Shown: positions 19,136-29,098, counted from the stretch's first letter. The stretch: DNA of 64,000 nt from Flavobacteriaceae bacterium UBA1682 (GCA_002320285.1 DCKE01000004.1:1-64000); one strand, 5' to 3'. Numbers and translations: made by a program. Notes: a model not told the origin generated them from the sequence alone.

Positions 19136-19432
19136 CCTTATTCTTTAAATTGCTTAGTTTTTTCTAATACTCATCTTGTTGAGTTGTACAAATTTCCATA
19201 TTATATTTTGAAATCAAGATCACAATTACGTCAAATTATTATCCTAAAACGACAATGTAATATGGTATTACTTATAATCAGCGAATTTGAATTCCAAAGT
19301 TATTTGAAGTTAAAAAATATTATCAAAAAAAAGACCGTAGCACAACACTTTATTAAACCCACAACGCATCACTATTAAAGACAATTGCAGTATATTTGAG
19401 ATATTCAATTCATCACTCAAAAAAGAAAACTC
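19136..19432. other. Divergent intergenic region
   Basis: About 300 AT-rich bases between the exported flavodoxin-RidA gene and the small acidic gene at 19433. Short frames here have no family features. No clear promoter or hairpin was found. Confidence 0.35.
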
Positions 19433-19780
19433 ATGAATAAGACCCATCATTATAATTTCGAACAACCCGATTTTTTGCTGGCTGAAATACCTGTCAAAGA
19501 TGGTAGTCAGCATGACGATCGCATCTGGGTATATTGCAACAAAACCTTTTCTCTTATAGAATTCATCCTTGAAGATGACTTTCCAGATGCAGAATTTGTT
19601 GGAACACATGCCGTTTTTACTTATACTGACCTGGACGAATATGAAGAAAAATGGACTGGAGTTTATATACAAAACAATTGTGCATTAGTCGGAGCAGATC
19701 AAAAAGACAACTTGCAAGCAGCTTGGAACTTTTTAGAAAATTATTTTAATTGGGAAGAACAAGAAGATGATTTAGACTAG
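19433..19780 (+). CDS. Hypothetical acidic protein, 115 aa
   Basis: A 115-residue soluble protein from ATG 19433 that I do not recognise. It is strongly acidic (EFILEDDFPDAEF near the middle and a C-terminal EEQEDDLD), rich in aromatic residues, and predicted to be mixed alpha/beta with no signal peptide or membrane helix. The regular codon use and amino-acid mix look like real coding sequence, and an antisense frame overlapping it is AT-rich and unlikely. It precedes an AraC-type regulator by 105 bases. No function is proposed. Confidence 0.6.
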   Translation: MNKTHHYNFEQPDFLLAEIPVKDGSQHDDRIWVYCNKTFSLIEFILEDDFPDAEFVGTHAVFTYTDLDEYEEKWTGVYIQNNCALVGADQKDNLQAAWNFLENYFNWEEQEDDLD

Positions 19781-19885
19781 TTGAGTTGCCCCTTTCTCTT
19801 AGGAGTAACTAGATGACACTGAAATCGATTACTGTACCGCTATAGTGATTGAAATTTTCACCAAGAGCTAATAAAATAATAAAAA

Positions 19886-20686
19886 ATGAACCTTTTACAA
19901 TCCAATGCTGACTTCTGCCACATAACTGTTGACAAATCCTCTAAAAAGGCTTTGGTGTGGCACGATGCAGATTGGAGTTTTGGACCAGAAGCACATCAAC
20001 ATAAGATGGGACAGTTGATCTATGTGGAGCGGGGTTTTCAATATTTATATACCCAAGATCGAAGTTATTTATTACCGCAGAATCATTGCGCTTGGATTCC
20101 TTCAAATTACTACCATCACAGTACGTCTCCTAAAGAAAAAGTATTTTTAAGAACTATTTTTTTTGAAGTAAACGATCAGCGGGACTTTTACAAAGATCTG
20201 CAACTGTTCCCTGCTCCACAACTGCTAAAGGAGATGATTTTGTTTACCGAAAGATATTCGTGTCTTACTACTGAAGACGCTGTAGAAACCGCATTTTTAG
20301 AAGGTCTTATAATGAGTCTTCCCGATATGGTTCCAACGAATATGCCAGTCTCAATCCCGCTATCACAGCAAATTAAGCTAACAGAAGTTGTACAATATTT
20401 ATTTGATCATATGGATCAATCGATAAATTTTAAGGATATAGCCACTCACTTCGGTTTTTCAATAAGAACCTTAGAACGAAATTTTCAGGATGAACTCGGA
20501 TTAACCCCCACTGCTTATCTTCAACTGATCCGTATGATTAAAGCCATGGAATTACTAACCGATGGACACGAAAACATAACTGAAGTTGCTTATAGCGTTG
20601 GCTACAACAGCCTACCTACCTTTAGTAAAACATTTAAAATGTTGTTTGGAAAATCACCTAAATATTATGCATTCCCAAACCATTAA
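19886..20686 (+). CDS. AraC-family transcriptional regulator with cupin sensor domain
   Basis: A 266-residue regulator. Residues 15-95 form an AraC_binding cupin (HQHKMGQLIYVERGFQYLYT, then LLPQNHCAWIPSNYYHH), which has the histidine-rich beta-barrel pattern of metal- or ligand-sensing cupins. The double helix-turn-helix occupies about 165-262 (INFKDIATHFGFSIRTLERNF and ITEVAYSVGYNSLPTFSKTF, ending FGKSPKYYA). It has no obvious partner gene; the preceding small acidic gene is on the same strand. Confidence 0.88.
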   Translation: MNLLQSNADFCHITVDKSSKKALVWHDADWSFGPEAHQHKMGQLIYVERGFQYLYTQDRSYLLPQNHCAWIPSNYYHHSTSPKEKVFLRTIFFEVNDQRDFYKDLQLFPAPQLLKEMILFTERYSCLTTEDAVETAFLEGLIMSLPDMVPTNMPVSIPLSQQIKLTEVVQYLFDHMDQSINFKDIATHFGFSIRTLERNFQDELGLTPTAYLQLIRMIKAMELLTDGHENITEVAYSVGYNSLPTFSKTFKMLFGKSPKYYAFPNH

Positions 20687-20819
20687 TAAGATTGGAATAC
20701 CGGCAAAAGTGGTTGATTTCTCGATAAATCTTGACAATTAAAAATGGTGCGTTTGACATTATCACTATTTTAGCCTATTGTAGATTTGCTGTGAATTTAT
20801 TGATTATTAAAAACAAATA

Positions 20820-21698
20820 ATGAAGGATTATTACAAAATATTGGGAGTACCTCGAACAGCTACTGCTCAGGAAATTAAATACGCTTATCGAAAACTTTCA
20901 ATGTTGTATCATCCAGATCGCAATAATGGTGCAGAAAAATTTAATGTGCTATTCTCCGAAATTAATGAAGCTTATCAAGTCTTATACAAAGATGAAAAAA
21001 GAAGCCAGTACGACTATCAATACAATAATAGATACAGTCAAAACCCATCTCATAATCAAACTTACCAACAAGAGCAATCTTATATACAACCGATCATTGA
21101 ATATTTTTTTGTAGACAAAATATTCTTTAGACCTGGAGATGTAGTGATGATCACTTGGAATACTTTATACGCTGATTCTATCGAACTTCGACCATTTGGA
21201 TTTGTATCGGCGCAGGGTATAAAAAAGATCAAAATCAATCAATCCAATCCTTTTATTGAAATCAACCTCATCGCTTTTAATCAAGTTTCCAGACGATATT
21301 ATACCAGTAAAATTACCTTAGAAAACGTACAGTATTCGCAATCGAGCAAAAGGTCAAAACAAGAAAACCCTTTATTTGATGACAAATATTCTTTAAGAAA
21401 GGAATTGTTTTCCTTTGACGGTAAAATAGGTCGTTTTTCCTATTTTAAACGGATATTTTCGATTGTTTTTATTTTGCTTTTTTTAAGTCCATTTATAGCC
21501 ATCCCGACTAACTATTCGAGTACAGCATTAGCGGTACTTATTTTTCCGTTTTTCTATTTAGCAATCGTACAAAGCGTCAAGAGATTAAACGCCTTACAAT
21601 GGAGCTGGTATTATTGTATCACGTTTCTTATTCCTTATTTAAACATATTGGCGCTTATTGTTTTATTCGTCGTCCCAAATTCAAAAAAACGTTCGTAA
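20820..21698 (+). CDS. J-domain protein fused to a DUF805-like membrane domain
   Basis: A 292-residue protein. Residues 1-64 are a J domain with the essential HPD motif at 31-33 (YHPDRNNG), so it can probably stimulate a DnaK-type chaperone. Residues 88-175 form a beta-rich, Ig-like segment. Residues 195-292 hold three to four hydrophobic helices beginning FSFDGKIGRFSYFKRIFS, the N-terminal signature of DUF805 (GRIGRxxYW type). The layout would anchor the J domain at the cytosolic face of the inner membrane. The client and purpose are unknown. It is monocistronic, with a hairpin after the stop. Confidence 0.8.
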   Translation: MKDYYKILGVPRTATAQEIKYAYRKLSMLYHPDRNNGAEKFNVLFSEINEAYQVLYKDEKRSQYDYQYNNRYSQNPSHNQTYQQEQSYIQPIIEYFFVDKIFFRPGDVVMITWNTLYADSIELRPFGFVSAQGIKKIKINQSNPFIEINLIAFNQVSRRYYTSKITLENVQYSQSSKRSKQENPLFDDKYSLRKELFSFDGKIGRFSYFKRIFSIVFILLFLSPFIAIPTNYSSTALAVLIFPFFYLAIVQSVKRLNALQWSWYYCITFLIPYLNILALIVLFVVPNSKKRS

Positions 21699-21742
21699 AT
21701 TTCACTTTTGTATTTACAAATAATTTCATTTAAAGACAAAAA

Positions 21743-21774
21743 AAACAGCAAAACCATAAATGAATTTGCTGTTT
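21743..21774. terminator. Probable bidirectional terminator
   Basis: 10-bp perfect stem (AAACAGCAAA at 21743-21752 with TTTGCTGTTT at 21765-21774) and a 12-nt loop, with A/T tracts on either side, between the convergent J-domain and M4 protease genes. Confidence 0.7.
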
Positions 21775-21814
21775 AAAAATTATAAACTAGTCCCTTATAA
21801 TTTTTTCTAACTAA

Positions 21815-23761
21815 CTAATTGTTGATCATTAATTTTTCAGAATAGGTTTGCCCATTGATATTAAATTTTAAAAAGTACACCCCATTTGAAAGCGATTGAA
21901 TATTAACTGAATTCTCACCCTTATTCAATGTTATTGGTTTTACAACACGTTTTCCTAATAAGTCATATACTTCTAAAGTCGATAGTCCATCGAAATCAGC
22001 ATTGACAAAAACAATTCCCTTAGCTGGATTTGGATAAACTTTTAATTTATCTAGAATAACATGACTCTCTGTACTAAGTTTTTCGCCAATACCTACTGCA
22101 TACCAAGCTTCTAAAACCGCTTCATATTCGTTAGATGCATCACCATACAAATCCTTTGCAGCGAGAAGAGAACCGTTATATGCATCTAAAAAGGTAGCAG
22201 AACTGGTTAAATAGGTGGTTAAATTTCTGTAGGCAATTTTTTCGGCTTTTTCAATACCAATTCCCGTAACGTTATAATTCTTATTTAAATCATTAGAACC
22301 ACTACCACCTTCAGAAAGTAGGTAGAACCAAAAATTTTGTACACCACTGTTTATATGAACCCCCCCATTATCAAAACTAGAAGTTGTATTGATCCAATAC
22401 TGTCCTTTATAAGTATTGGGATTATTTGCTTTTTTTGGATTAGACATATCTCTAAGTCCAGATCCGTTGTTTAGCATCACATCTTCTCCAACGATCCAAT
22501 TGGGGTTTAAATTGACATAAAACTCAATAGCCGTTCCGAAAATATCAGCAAACGATTCATTTAATGCTCCCGATTCTCCTTGATAGTCCAATCCGCCAGC
22601 GCCGTTATGATCAATTACAATATGCGTAAACTCATGTCCAGCAACATCCAAACCAACCACAGGCCCCATCGTCACATTATCGCCCCGTCCATATACCATA
22701 ACATTATACGGCATACCAAAAGCACCCGCATTGTTGGGATAACCCGCTTGAGGCATCATTGATTCGAAAATCACGGCATTATAGTAATTTTTTATAACAC
22801 CGCCTTGATCATCGTAACTAGTTCTGTTAAATACATTTTTATAATAATCATAAGTCATTTCCATTCCCCAATGTGCGTCTAAGGCAGGATTATTAGCAAA
22901 ATTAGGTGTTGTGCTTGTAAAATCCGTAGCATCACGCAATAAAGTACGTGGGCTGTACTTAGCAAATTCAGCATTATAAGTTTCAATCTGGCGTCCATTA
23001 TCTCGAAGCCTATATCCACTTGCCGTATTGTCAACTACAATTGTTTGTGCGCCTTTGTAATGAGTTATCGCAGTCACATTAACATCGACATCGTGAATCA
23101 AATTAACGGTCTTTACCACTTCACCAGTAGCTATATCTACGTACACGTTTGCCATCACCAAAGGCTCAAAAGAATCAACCCTAACTTTCTTGACAAATCG
23201 AGTTTCAACGACACCTCTTGGTGATTCATACTTAACAAAAGTAGTGGTAATTGGATAATCACCGTAAACCTCGTGAACTTTTAAAGCTGCTTTAGCAATT
23301 TCTAAAGCACGTTCATCCCCCATACCCTTACTTACATTGATATCTTTTAAAACAGTAACCTGCCCATTGACACTTTGTACTAAATTTGCCTTTGTATGAA
23401 CCAAAATTCGCTCTCCTTCTACAGGAACACCTTTATAATAATGCTGAAAATGGGTATGCGTGAATTTTAGTGCATCTGTTGTTTTGGACACTTCAATAAA
23501 AGTGTGATCATTATCTAAATCAAACCACGAATTAAATGCAGTTGAAATTTGATCTATAGTTAATTTTTGCGTTGTTAAGTCTATAGCAAATGAACCATAA
23601 CTATTTAGAATTATAGGCTTAGGAATACCCGCTGCACTATTAATTTGGTAATTCACCATCTCCAGAGGACTACCATATGAAAAAGCAGTTGTGGTACCGA
23701 TCAAAAAAGATAAATATAAAAAGGTCTTGAAATTCTTAATTGATGTATATTGTTTTCTCAT
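21815..23761 (-). CDS. M4-family (thermolysin-like) metalloprotease with T9SS C-terminal sorting domain
   Basis: A 648-residue secreted zinc protease. It has a signal peptide (about 1-30), an FTP/PepSY propeptide (about 45-225), and an M4 catalytic domain with zinc ligands His376 and His380 (HEFTH) and Glu402 (GALNESFADIFG). An M4 C-terminal helical domain with His in DNGGVHINSG (acid/base region) follows. The last 75 residues are a Por secretion-type sorting domain (KLKVYPNPAKG ... LSNGVYFLKF ... YSEKLMIN), which directs export through the type IX secretion system. It probably digests extracellular protein after removal of the propeptide. Confidence 0.95.
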   Translation of the reverse strand: MRKQYTSIKNFKTFLYLSFLIGTTTAFSYGSPLEMVNYQINSAAGIPKPIILNSYGSFAIDLTTQKLTIDQISTAFNSWFDLDNDHTFIEVSKTTDALKFTHTHFQHYYKGVPVEGERILVHTKANLVQSVNGQVTVLKDINVSKGMGDERALEIAKAALKVHEVYGDYPITTTFVKYESPRGVVETRFVKKVRVDSFEPLVMANVYVDIATGEVVKTVNLIHDVDVNVTAITHYKGAQTIVVDNTASGYRLRDNGRQIETYNAEFAKYSPRTLLRDATDFTSTTPNFANNPALDAHWGMEMTYDYYKNVFNRTSYDDQGGVIKNYYNAVIFESMMPQAGYPNNAGAFGMPYNVMVYGRGDNVTMGPVVGLDVAGHEFTHIVIDHNGAGGLDYQGESGALNESFADIFGTAIEFYVNLNPNWIVGEDVMLNNGSGLRDMSNPKKANNPNTYKGQYWINTTSSFDNGGVHINSGVQNFWFYLLSEGGSGSNDLNKNYNVTGIGIEKAEKIAYRNLTTYLTSSATFLDAYNGSLLAAKDLYGDASNEYEAVLEAWYAVGIGEKLSTESHVILDKLKVYPNPAKGIVFVNADFDGLSTLEVYDLLGKRVVKPITLNKGENSVNIQSLSNGVYFLKFNINGQTYSEKLMINN

Positions 23762-24370
23762 AATTATCAGAAATTTTTTCTTGTTGCTTTATTATTTTTT
23801 TTACATAAACCCAGATAGTATATCTGCAAAAAATCAATAATTTTAAGCTAAATAAATGCTTTTAATATAAATTTAGCATTAAATTGATTACTAACACAAT
23901 AAGGCTTTTATATCTGTCCTTATTTGCTGTTGCAATAACACTAATTTTATGTGAAATAAAAACAAAATAAAGTTAAAGTTTTTTTTTATTTAATTTTTAT
24001 ATCATCAAACATTCTCCCAAAATATCAATCCTTGATTTATCTCGGCTATACACCAAATTGACACACTTAAATCCCATTTAATGACCTGTTCTTTCCGCGT
24101 TCAGCCACTAATAAATCATTTTAATAAACAACAATTTCATTTTTTTACGAGCTTGCCTTATTTTAAATTTAAAATTTAACTTTAAAAAAATCAATATTAA
24201 AATTTATAATAAAATACATAAGTAATACAGCACATTGTTAACATCTAAAATAAATTAGCTATAAATCGACACTTTGCACATATTTTAACTAAAAATAAAT
24301 TAACTTTATTGATATGATTACATGAAATTTCTTAATTCAATTACTGAATTATTTATTAAAAAGCAAAATT
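23762..24370. other. Very AT-rich divergent intergenic region
   Basis: About 610 bases, with almost no G/C after 23860, between the M4 protease and the porin-sdh unit. No open frame or strong hairpin is visible apart from the small palindrome at 23812-23826. It presumably holds both divergent promoters. Confidence 0.4.
23812..23826. promoter_or_regulatory. Perfect 6-3-6 palindrome upstream of the M4 protease
   Basis: CAGATA-GTA-TATCTG is a perfect inverted repeat located 51-65 bases upstream of the protease start codon. The position suits an operator, but no cognate regulator is identified and short palindromes occur by chance in AT-rich DNA. Confidence 0.3.
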
Positions 24371-25522
24371 ATGGAATTTAGCACTAATACCTTTACAAAA
24401 ACATTGTTATGCTTTTTAATTCCTGTTGCTCTATTTGCTCAAAGCGACACGGATTCTATTGCGACTTTCTCAAGTAACAAGAAGTATCCTCAGTTTCAGT
24501 TTAAGGGACTTTTCCAAGCACGATACTCTACAGGACTCTCGGAAGGTGTTGATCTCAATGGACTACATCATTCAGAAGGTGAGGTTACCCGCAATTCATT
24601 TGAGGTAAAACGAATGCGGGTACAAGTAAAAGCAACGATTGGTGATCGTACTGAAGTTGTTGCCTTGGTTAATTTGGCGGATTTCAAATCGGATCCAAAA
24701 AACAAAGTGTTAGAAAATGCTTATATCAAGTATAGCTTTAGTAAAGCAGTCAGTTTTACACTTGGGCAATTTCGGCCTTGGTTTGGCATTGAGGAGACCT
24801 ATCCTGTCGATATTATTCGCTCTTTGGATTTTACAAATCAATATTACGAATTGGGAAAACTAGGATGGACTAGTTTTCAAACAGGAATTTCGATGACGGG
24901 AAATTTCGAACTAGAAGGTCTTCCCGTTTCTTATGCCCTGTCCGTAATGAATGGAAATGGCAGAAATCAAATTATGGATAGCGATAATGGCAAACACTAT
25001 TCATCGCGTGTCGTCTTAGGATTATGCGATAAATACAACATCAACCTCGGACTTAATGGCGGTATCGGCGAAGTTAACAAACAACAAGTATATGCCTATG
25101 GTATTGACATCACTGCCGACTATAAACTGACGGAACGACTGATTTTGGAAACGCAGTTTATAGCCAAGCAAGCGATCAATCACAACGCCTACTTTGCCAT
25201 TCCGGAGATCGAACGTATAAACCCTTTGAGTGAATATCAGCTCCAAGGAATCTACGTACTCCCCAATTTGCGCTATGAAATTAAATACAAAAAACTTAGC
25301 GCAGTAGAATTCTCTTGTAGATATGAATATCTAGATACCGACCATAAATTACATTCCAATCCACGACACACTATATTGCCGATGCTGGGCTTGGAATTTT
25401 TAAAAGATTACGGTGCGAGAATACAATTGGGAATGCAGATCGATATGTATAACAACAATATTCCCAATACCACATTATATAACAACAACTTATTAGTACT
25501 ACAAGTACAAAGCCGTTTATAA
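24371..25522 (+). CDS. Outer-membrane porin (phosphate-selective porin O/P family)
   Basis: A 383-residue outer-membrane beta-barrel protein with a signal peptide (about 1-24, ending ALFAQ). It has alternating hydrophobic/polar strands throughout and a C-terminal aromatic-rich strand (VLQVQSRL). The segments FKGLFQARYSTGLSEG, FEVKRMRVQVKATIGDRTEVV and YIKYSFSKAVSFTLGQFRPWFGIE are the hallmark of the OprP/OprO-type porin family. It lies 81 bases upstream of sdhC on the same strand, so it may admit anions such as phosphate or dicarboxylates and be co-expressed with succinate dehydrogenase. Confidence 0.85.
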   Translation: MEFSTNTFTKTLLCFLIPVALFAQSDTDSIATFSSNKKYPQFQFKGLFQARYSTGLSEGVDLNGLHHSEGEVTRNSFEVKRMRVQVKATIGDRTEVVALVNLADFKSDPKNKVLENAYIKYSFSKAVSFTLGQFRPWFGIEETYPVDIIRSLDFTNQYYELGKLGWTSFQTGISMTGNFELEGLPVSYALSVMNGNGRNQIMDSDNGKHYSSRVVLGLCDKYNINLGLNGGIGEVNKQQVYAYGIDITADYKLTERLILETQFIAKQAINHNAYFAIPEIERINPLSEYQLQGIYVLPNLRYEIKYKKLSAVEFSCRYEYLDTDHKLHSNPRHTILPMLGLEFLKDYGARIQLGMQIDMYNNNIPNTTLYNNNLLVLQVQSRL

Positions 25523-25603
25523 AAACGCAACACAGCCTATTAATGCGCTTTGCTGCCTATAAATAAAAGTTATCGTCATTATTAATTATCTAAATTAGAT
25601 TCT

Positions 25604-26257
25604 ATGCAGACCCTTACTAGAAAAATCATTCTTTGCTTTACAGGTTTATTTCTTTGTTTCTTTTTGGTGATTCACCTTTTGGGAAACCTCCAATTATTCT
25701 TGCCTGCAGAACAAGCACATTTGCAATTTAATGCCTATTCCCATTTTTTATCTGGCAACCCATTGATTAAAGTTGTGTCATATGGTCTTTATGCTTCCAT
25801 CATTGCTCATGCGGTGTATGCATTAATAATCACCTTAAAAAATAAAAAAGCTGGCGGAACTTACCAATCCGATCGCCGAGGTAGATCGAGTAAATGGTAC
25901 AGTCGTAATATGGGAATACTCGGCACTATACTCTTGATCTTTTTAATCATTCACTTTAAAAATTTCTGGTATGAATACAAGTTCGGAAGTCTTCCTCTAG
26001 ACGCTAATGGCAACCGCGATCTCTATCAGCTCGTTGTCGAACTATATCGGGAATGGTGGTATGTAGTCATTTATGTTCTTTCCATGATTGCATTGGGATA
26101 CCACTTGTTACACGGCTTTTTTAGCGCCATTAGAACACTTGGTGTATTTCATCCAAAATACGTAAAAGGGATACGTTATTTCGGAATTATCTATTCGTTG
26201 ACAATCAGTCTCGGATTTGCCATCATTCCCATTTATATCTTTTTTAATCAATCATAA
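25604..26257 (+). CDS. sdhC: Succinate dehydrogenase cytochrome b subunit
   Basis: A 217-residue membrane anchor with five hydrophobic helices and conserved histidines (VIHLLGN, IAHAVYA, FLIIHFKNF, LGYHLLHG) suited to bind two b haems. This is the single-anchor, di-haem arrangement (type B) found in Bacteroidetes and in Bacillus. It passes electrons from the iron-sulfur subunit to menaquinone. The sdhA start lies 41 bases downstream. Confidence 0.92.
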   Translation: MQTLTRKIILCFTGLFLCFFLVIHLLGNLQLFLPAEQAHLQFNAYSHFLSGNPLIKVVSYGLYASIIAHAVYALIITLKNKKAGGTYQSDRRGRSSKWYSRNMGILGTILLIFLIIHFKNFWYEYKFGSLPLDANGNRDLYQLVVELYREWWYVVIYVLSMIALGYHLLHGFFSAIRTLGVFHPKYVKGIRYFGIIYSLTISLGFAIIPIYIFFNQS

Positions 26258-26297
26258 AACAGACTTCTCCAGAAAGTTGTATTTAAAACACAAGCTT

Positions 26298-28214
26298 ATG
26301 ATCTTAGATGCCAAAATTCCCACCGGACCTTTAGAAGAAAAGTGGTCAAATTATAAAAAAAATGCGAAACTGGTCAATCCTGCCAATCGAAAGAAACTTG
26401 ATGTTATTGTTATTGGTACTGGACTAGCTGGTAGTTCCATCGCTGCCTCTTTAGGAGAAATGGGCTACCAAGTAAAATCGTTTTGCTTTCAAGACAGTGC
26501 TCGACGAGCACACTCTGTGGCAGCGCAAGGTGGAGTAAATGCCGCAAAAAACTATAAAAACGATGGAGATAGCGTTTACCGCATGTTTGTCGACACCTTA
26601 AAAGGAGGTGATTTTAGATCGCGTGAAGCCAATGTATATCGCATGGCGGAATGTTCACTAAACTTAATCGATCAAGCTGTCGCACAGGGTGTACCGTTTG
26701 GTCGCGAATACGGCGGATATCTCAACAACCGTTCTTTTGGTGGCGTACAGGTCAGCCGAACATTTTATGCCAGAGGACAAACCGGCCAACAACTACTTTT
26801 GGGTGCCTATCAGGCGTTAATGCGCCAAGTCAATAAAAAAACCGTCGAATTACATACCCGTCATGAAATGTTAGACCTGGTCGTTATCGACGGTAAAGCA
26901 CGTGGTGTGATTGTACGGGATCTCGATACCGGTAAAATAGAGCGCTACAGCGCACATGCTGTTGTTTTGGCTACAGGAGGTTTTGGAAAAATTTACTACC
27001 TATCCACACTAGCTATGGGGTGCAACGGTTCTGCTATTTGGAGAGCTCATAAGAAAGGAGCCTTAATGGCCAGCCCGAGCTGGACGCAAATCCACCCAAC
27101 TTCACTGCCACAATCTGGCGATTATCAATCAAAACTGACTTTGATGTCGGAATCACTGAGAAACGACGGACGTATATGGGTACCGCTTAAAGAAAATGAA
27201 GATCGACTTGCCAATGCAATACCGGAAGAAGATCGTGATTATTATTTGGAACGAAGATATCCCGCCTTTGGAAATCTGGCTCCAAGAGACATTTCATCAC
27301 GAGCTGCCAAAGAACGCATAGATGCAGGATTTGGCATAGGCGCCTTAAAAAATGCGGTTTATCTCGATTTTTCCAAAGCGATAAAAGAACAAGGAGTCCA
27401 TAAAATAAAAGAGAAATATGGAAATTTATTCGATATGTATCGAAAAATTACCGGAATAGATGCCTATAAAGAGCCGATGATGATTTCACCTGCAGCGCAT
27501 TTTTCTATGGGTGGGCTTTGGGTAGATTATGAATTAATGACTACAATTCCCGGTTTATTTGCTTTAGGTGAAGCCAATTTTGCCGATCACGGCGCCAATC
27601 GCCTTGGAGCCAATTCATTATTGCAAGCTTGTGTAGACGGCTATTTTATCGCTCCATATACGATGGCCAATTATCTATCATCAGAAATTCACACGGGTAA
27701 AATCTCAACGGACCACCCTGCTTTTCAAGAAGCAGAAGAGGCCGTTTCAAAACAACTGGAACATCTTATTCGTTGCAAAGGAGATAAAACCGTGGACTAC
27801 TATCACAAGTCACTTGGCAAAATTCTGTATGATTACTGTGGACTATCTCGAAATGAAACTGGCCTCAAATCAGCGATTGAACAAATTAAACAATTGCGCA
27901 ACGAATTTTATCAAAACGTTCATATACCGGGTGAAGTCGGAACTATGAATAACGAATTGGAAAAAGCCGGTCGTGTTGCTGATTATCTCGAAATTGGCGA
28001 ACTCATGTGCTACGACGCACTAACGCGAAACGAATCATGTGGTGCTCATTTTAGAGAGGAATATCAAACTCCTGACGGTGAAGCCATGCGAAACGATACG
28101 GATTATCAATTTATCTCTGCTTGGGGTTGGACAGGTACTAGCAAGGAACCGAAACTAATCAAAGAACCCTTGGTTTTTGAATATGTACAACCCATAGTAA
28201 GAAGTTATAAATAA
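26298..28214 (+). CDS. sdhA: Succinate dehydrogenase/fumarate reductase flavoprotein subunit
   Basis: A 638-residue subunit from ATG 26298; longer in-frame starts would overlap the sdhC end and add non-conserved residues. The FAD-binding motif is VIGTGLAGSS (about 38-47), and the covalent FAD histidine is His72 in RRAHSVAAQGG. Substrate-site elements include QIHPTSLP, RDISSRA and HGANRLGANSLLQ. It oxidises succinate to fumarate in the TCA cycle and could run in reverse with menaquinol. It lies between sdhC and sdhB with short gaps. Confidence 0.95.
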   Translation: MILDAKIPTGPLEEKWSNYKKNAKLVNPANRKKLDVIVIGTGLAGSSIAASLGEMGYQVKSFCFQDSARRAHSVAAQGGVNAAKNYKNDGDSVYRMFVDTLKGGDFRSREANVYRMAECSLNLIDQAVAQGVPFGREYGGYLNNRSFGGVQVSRTFYARGQTGQQLLLGAYQALMRQVNKKTVELHTRHEMLDLVVIDGKARGVIVRDLDTGKIERYSAHAVVLATGGFGKIYYLSTLAMGCNGSAIWRAHKKGALMASPSWTQIHPTSLPQSGDYQSKLTLMSESLRNDGRIWVPLKENEDRLANAIPEEDRDYYLERRYPAFGNLAPRDISSRAAKERIDAGFGIGALKNAVYLDFSKAIKEQGVHKIKEKYGNLFDMYRKITGIDAYKEPMMISPAAHFSMGGLWVDYELMTTIPGLFALGEANFADHGANRLGANSLLQACVDGYFIAPYTMANYLSSEIHTGKISTDHPAFQEAEEAVSKQLEHLIRCKGDKTVDYYHKSLGKILYDYCGLSRNETGLKSAIEQIKQLRNEFYQNVHIPGEVGTMNNELEKAGRVADYLEIGELMCYDALTRNESCGAHFREEYQTPDGEAMRNDTDYQFISAWGWTGTSKEPKLIKEPLVFEYVQPIVRSYK

Positions 28215-28266
28215 TAATAAACAGGTTCTGTACTCAAAAAATATTGGACCTCTAAAATATCTAATT

Positions 28267-29013
28267 ATGAAACTAAATTTAAGAATTTGGAGACAAAAAG
28301 ATCAAAAATCAGCGGGTAAACTTGTCGATTACCCCTTAGAAGATATCAATCCGCATATGTCATTTTTAGAAATGTTGGATACCTTAAATGAGCAATTGAT
28401 TCTCTCTAATGAATCCCCAGTTGAATTTGATCACGACTGTAGGGAGGGGATTTGCGGACAATGCGGTGTTATGATTAATGGTTTGGCACATGGCCCTCTC
28501 AAAAACACCACGACCTGTCAATTGCATTTAAGAGCATTTAAAGATGGGGAAACCGTGGTGATTGAACCATTTAGATCTGGTGCCTTTCCGATAAAACGCG
28601 ATCTTAAAGTAGACCGAGGTGCTTTTGACCGCATCATTTCTTCGGGTGGATACGTTTCTGTGAATACGGGACAATCCCCAGAAGCGAATAGTATTCCCGT
28701 CAATCATATCACTGCCGAATCGGCATTTGATTCCGCCGCATGTATCGGATGTGGTGCTTGTGTAGCCACTTGTAAAAATGGTAGCGCAGCATTATTTACA
28801 GCTGCAAAAATCATTCACCTGGTCAAATTACCTCACGGCAAAGAAGAACGCGACCAACGCGTTTTAAACATGGTGTATCAAATGGATCAGGAAGCGTTTG
28901 GGCATTGCTCCAATACAGAAGCCTGCGAAGTAGAATGTCCTCAAGAGATCTCTGTGCTAAATATCGCACAGATGAACTATGAATACAATCGCGCCAAAAC
29001 TTTAAAGCACTGA
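28267..29013 (+). CDS. sdhB: Succinate dehydrogenase/fumarate reductase iron-sulfur subunit
   Basis: A 248-residue electron-transfer subunit. The [2Fe-2S] motif CREGICGQCG with the later Cys in TTTCQLH forms the N-terminal plant-type ferredoxin. The C-terminal ferredoxin carries CIGCGACVATCKNG and CSNTEACEVECPQEI for the [4Fe-4S] and [3Fe-4S] clusters. It is the last gene of the porin-sdhCAB unit and is followed by a strong terminator. Confidence 0.95.
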   Translation: MKLNLRIWRQKDQKSAGKLVDYPLEDINPHMSFLEMLDTLNEQLILSNESPVEFDHDCREGICGQCGVMINGLAHGPLKNTTTCQLHLRAFKDGETVVIEPFRSGAFPIKRDLKVDRGAFDRIISSGGYVSVNTGQSPEANSIPVNHITAESAFDSAACIGCGACVATCKNGSAALFTAAKIIHLVKLPHGKEERDQRVLNMVYQMDQEAFGHCSNTEACEVECPQEISVLNIAQMNYEYNRAKTLKH

Positions 29014-29058
29014 ATTAAATTTTAGCTCATTCTAATAAGATACGAATATAAATTGATA

Positions 29059-29098
29059 AAACAAAATGGACGACTTACATCGTCCATTTTGTTTATCT
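29059..29098 (+). terminator. Rho-independent terminator after sdhB
   Basis: Long perfect stem (core ACAAAATGGACGA at 29061-29073 with TCGTCCATTTTGT at 29080-29092, extended by A/T pairs) and a 6-nt loop, then a short T-rich tail, 45 bases after the sdhB stop. Confidence 0.85.

Noticed and set aside
26217..26297. N-terminal extension of SdhA by 27 residues
   Set aside because: It overlaps the end of sdhC and has no conserved residues; the ATG at 26298 gives the normal family start.
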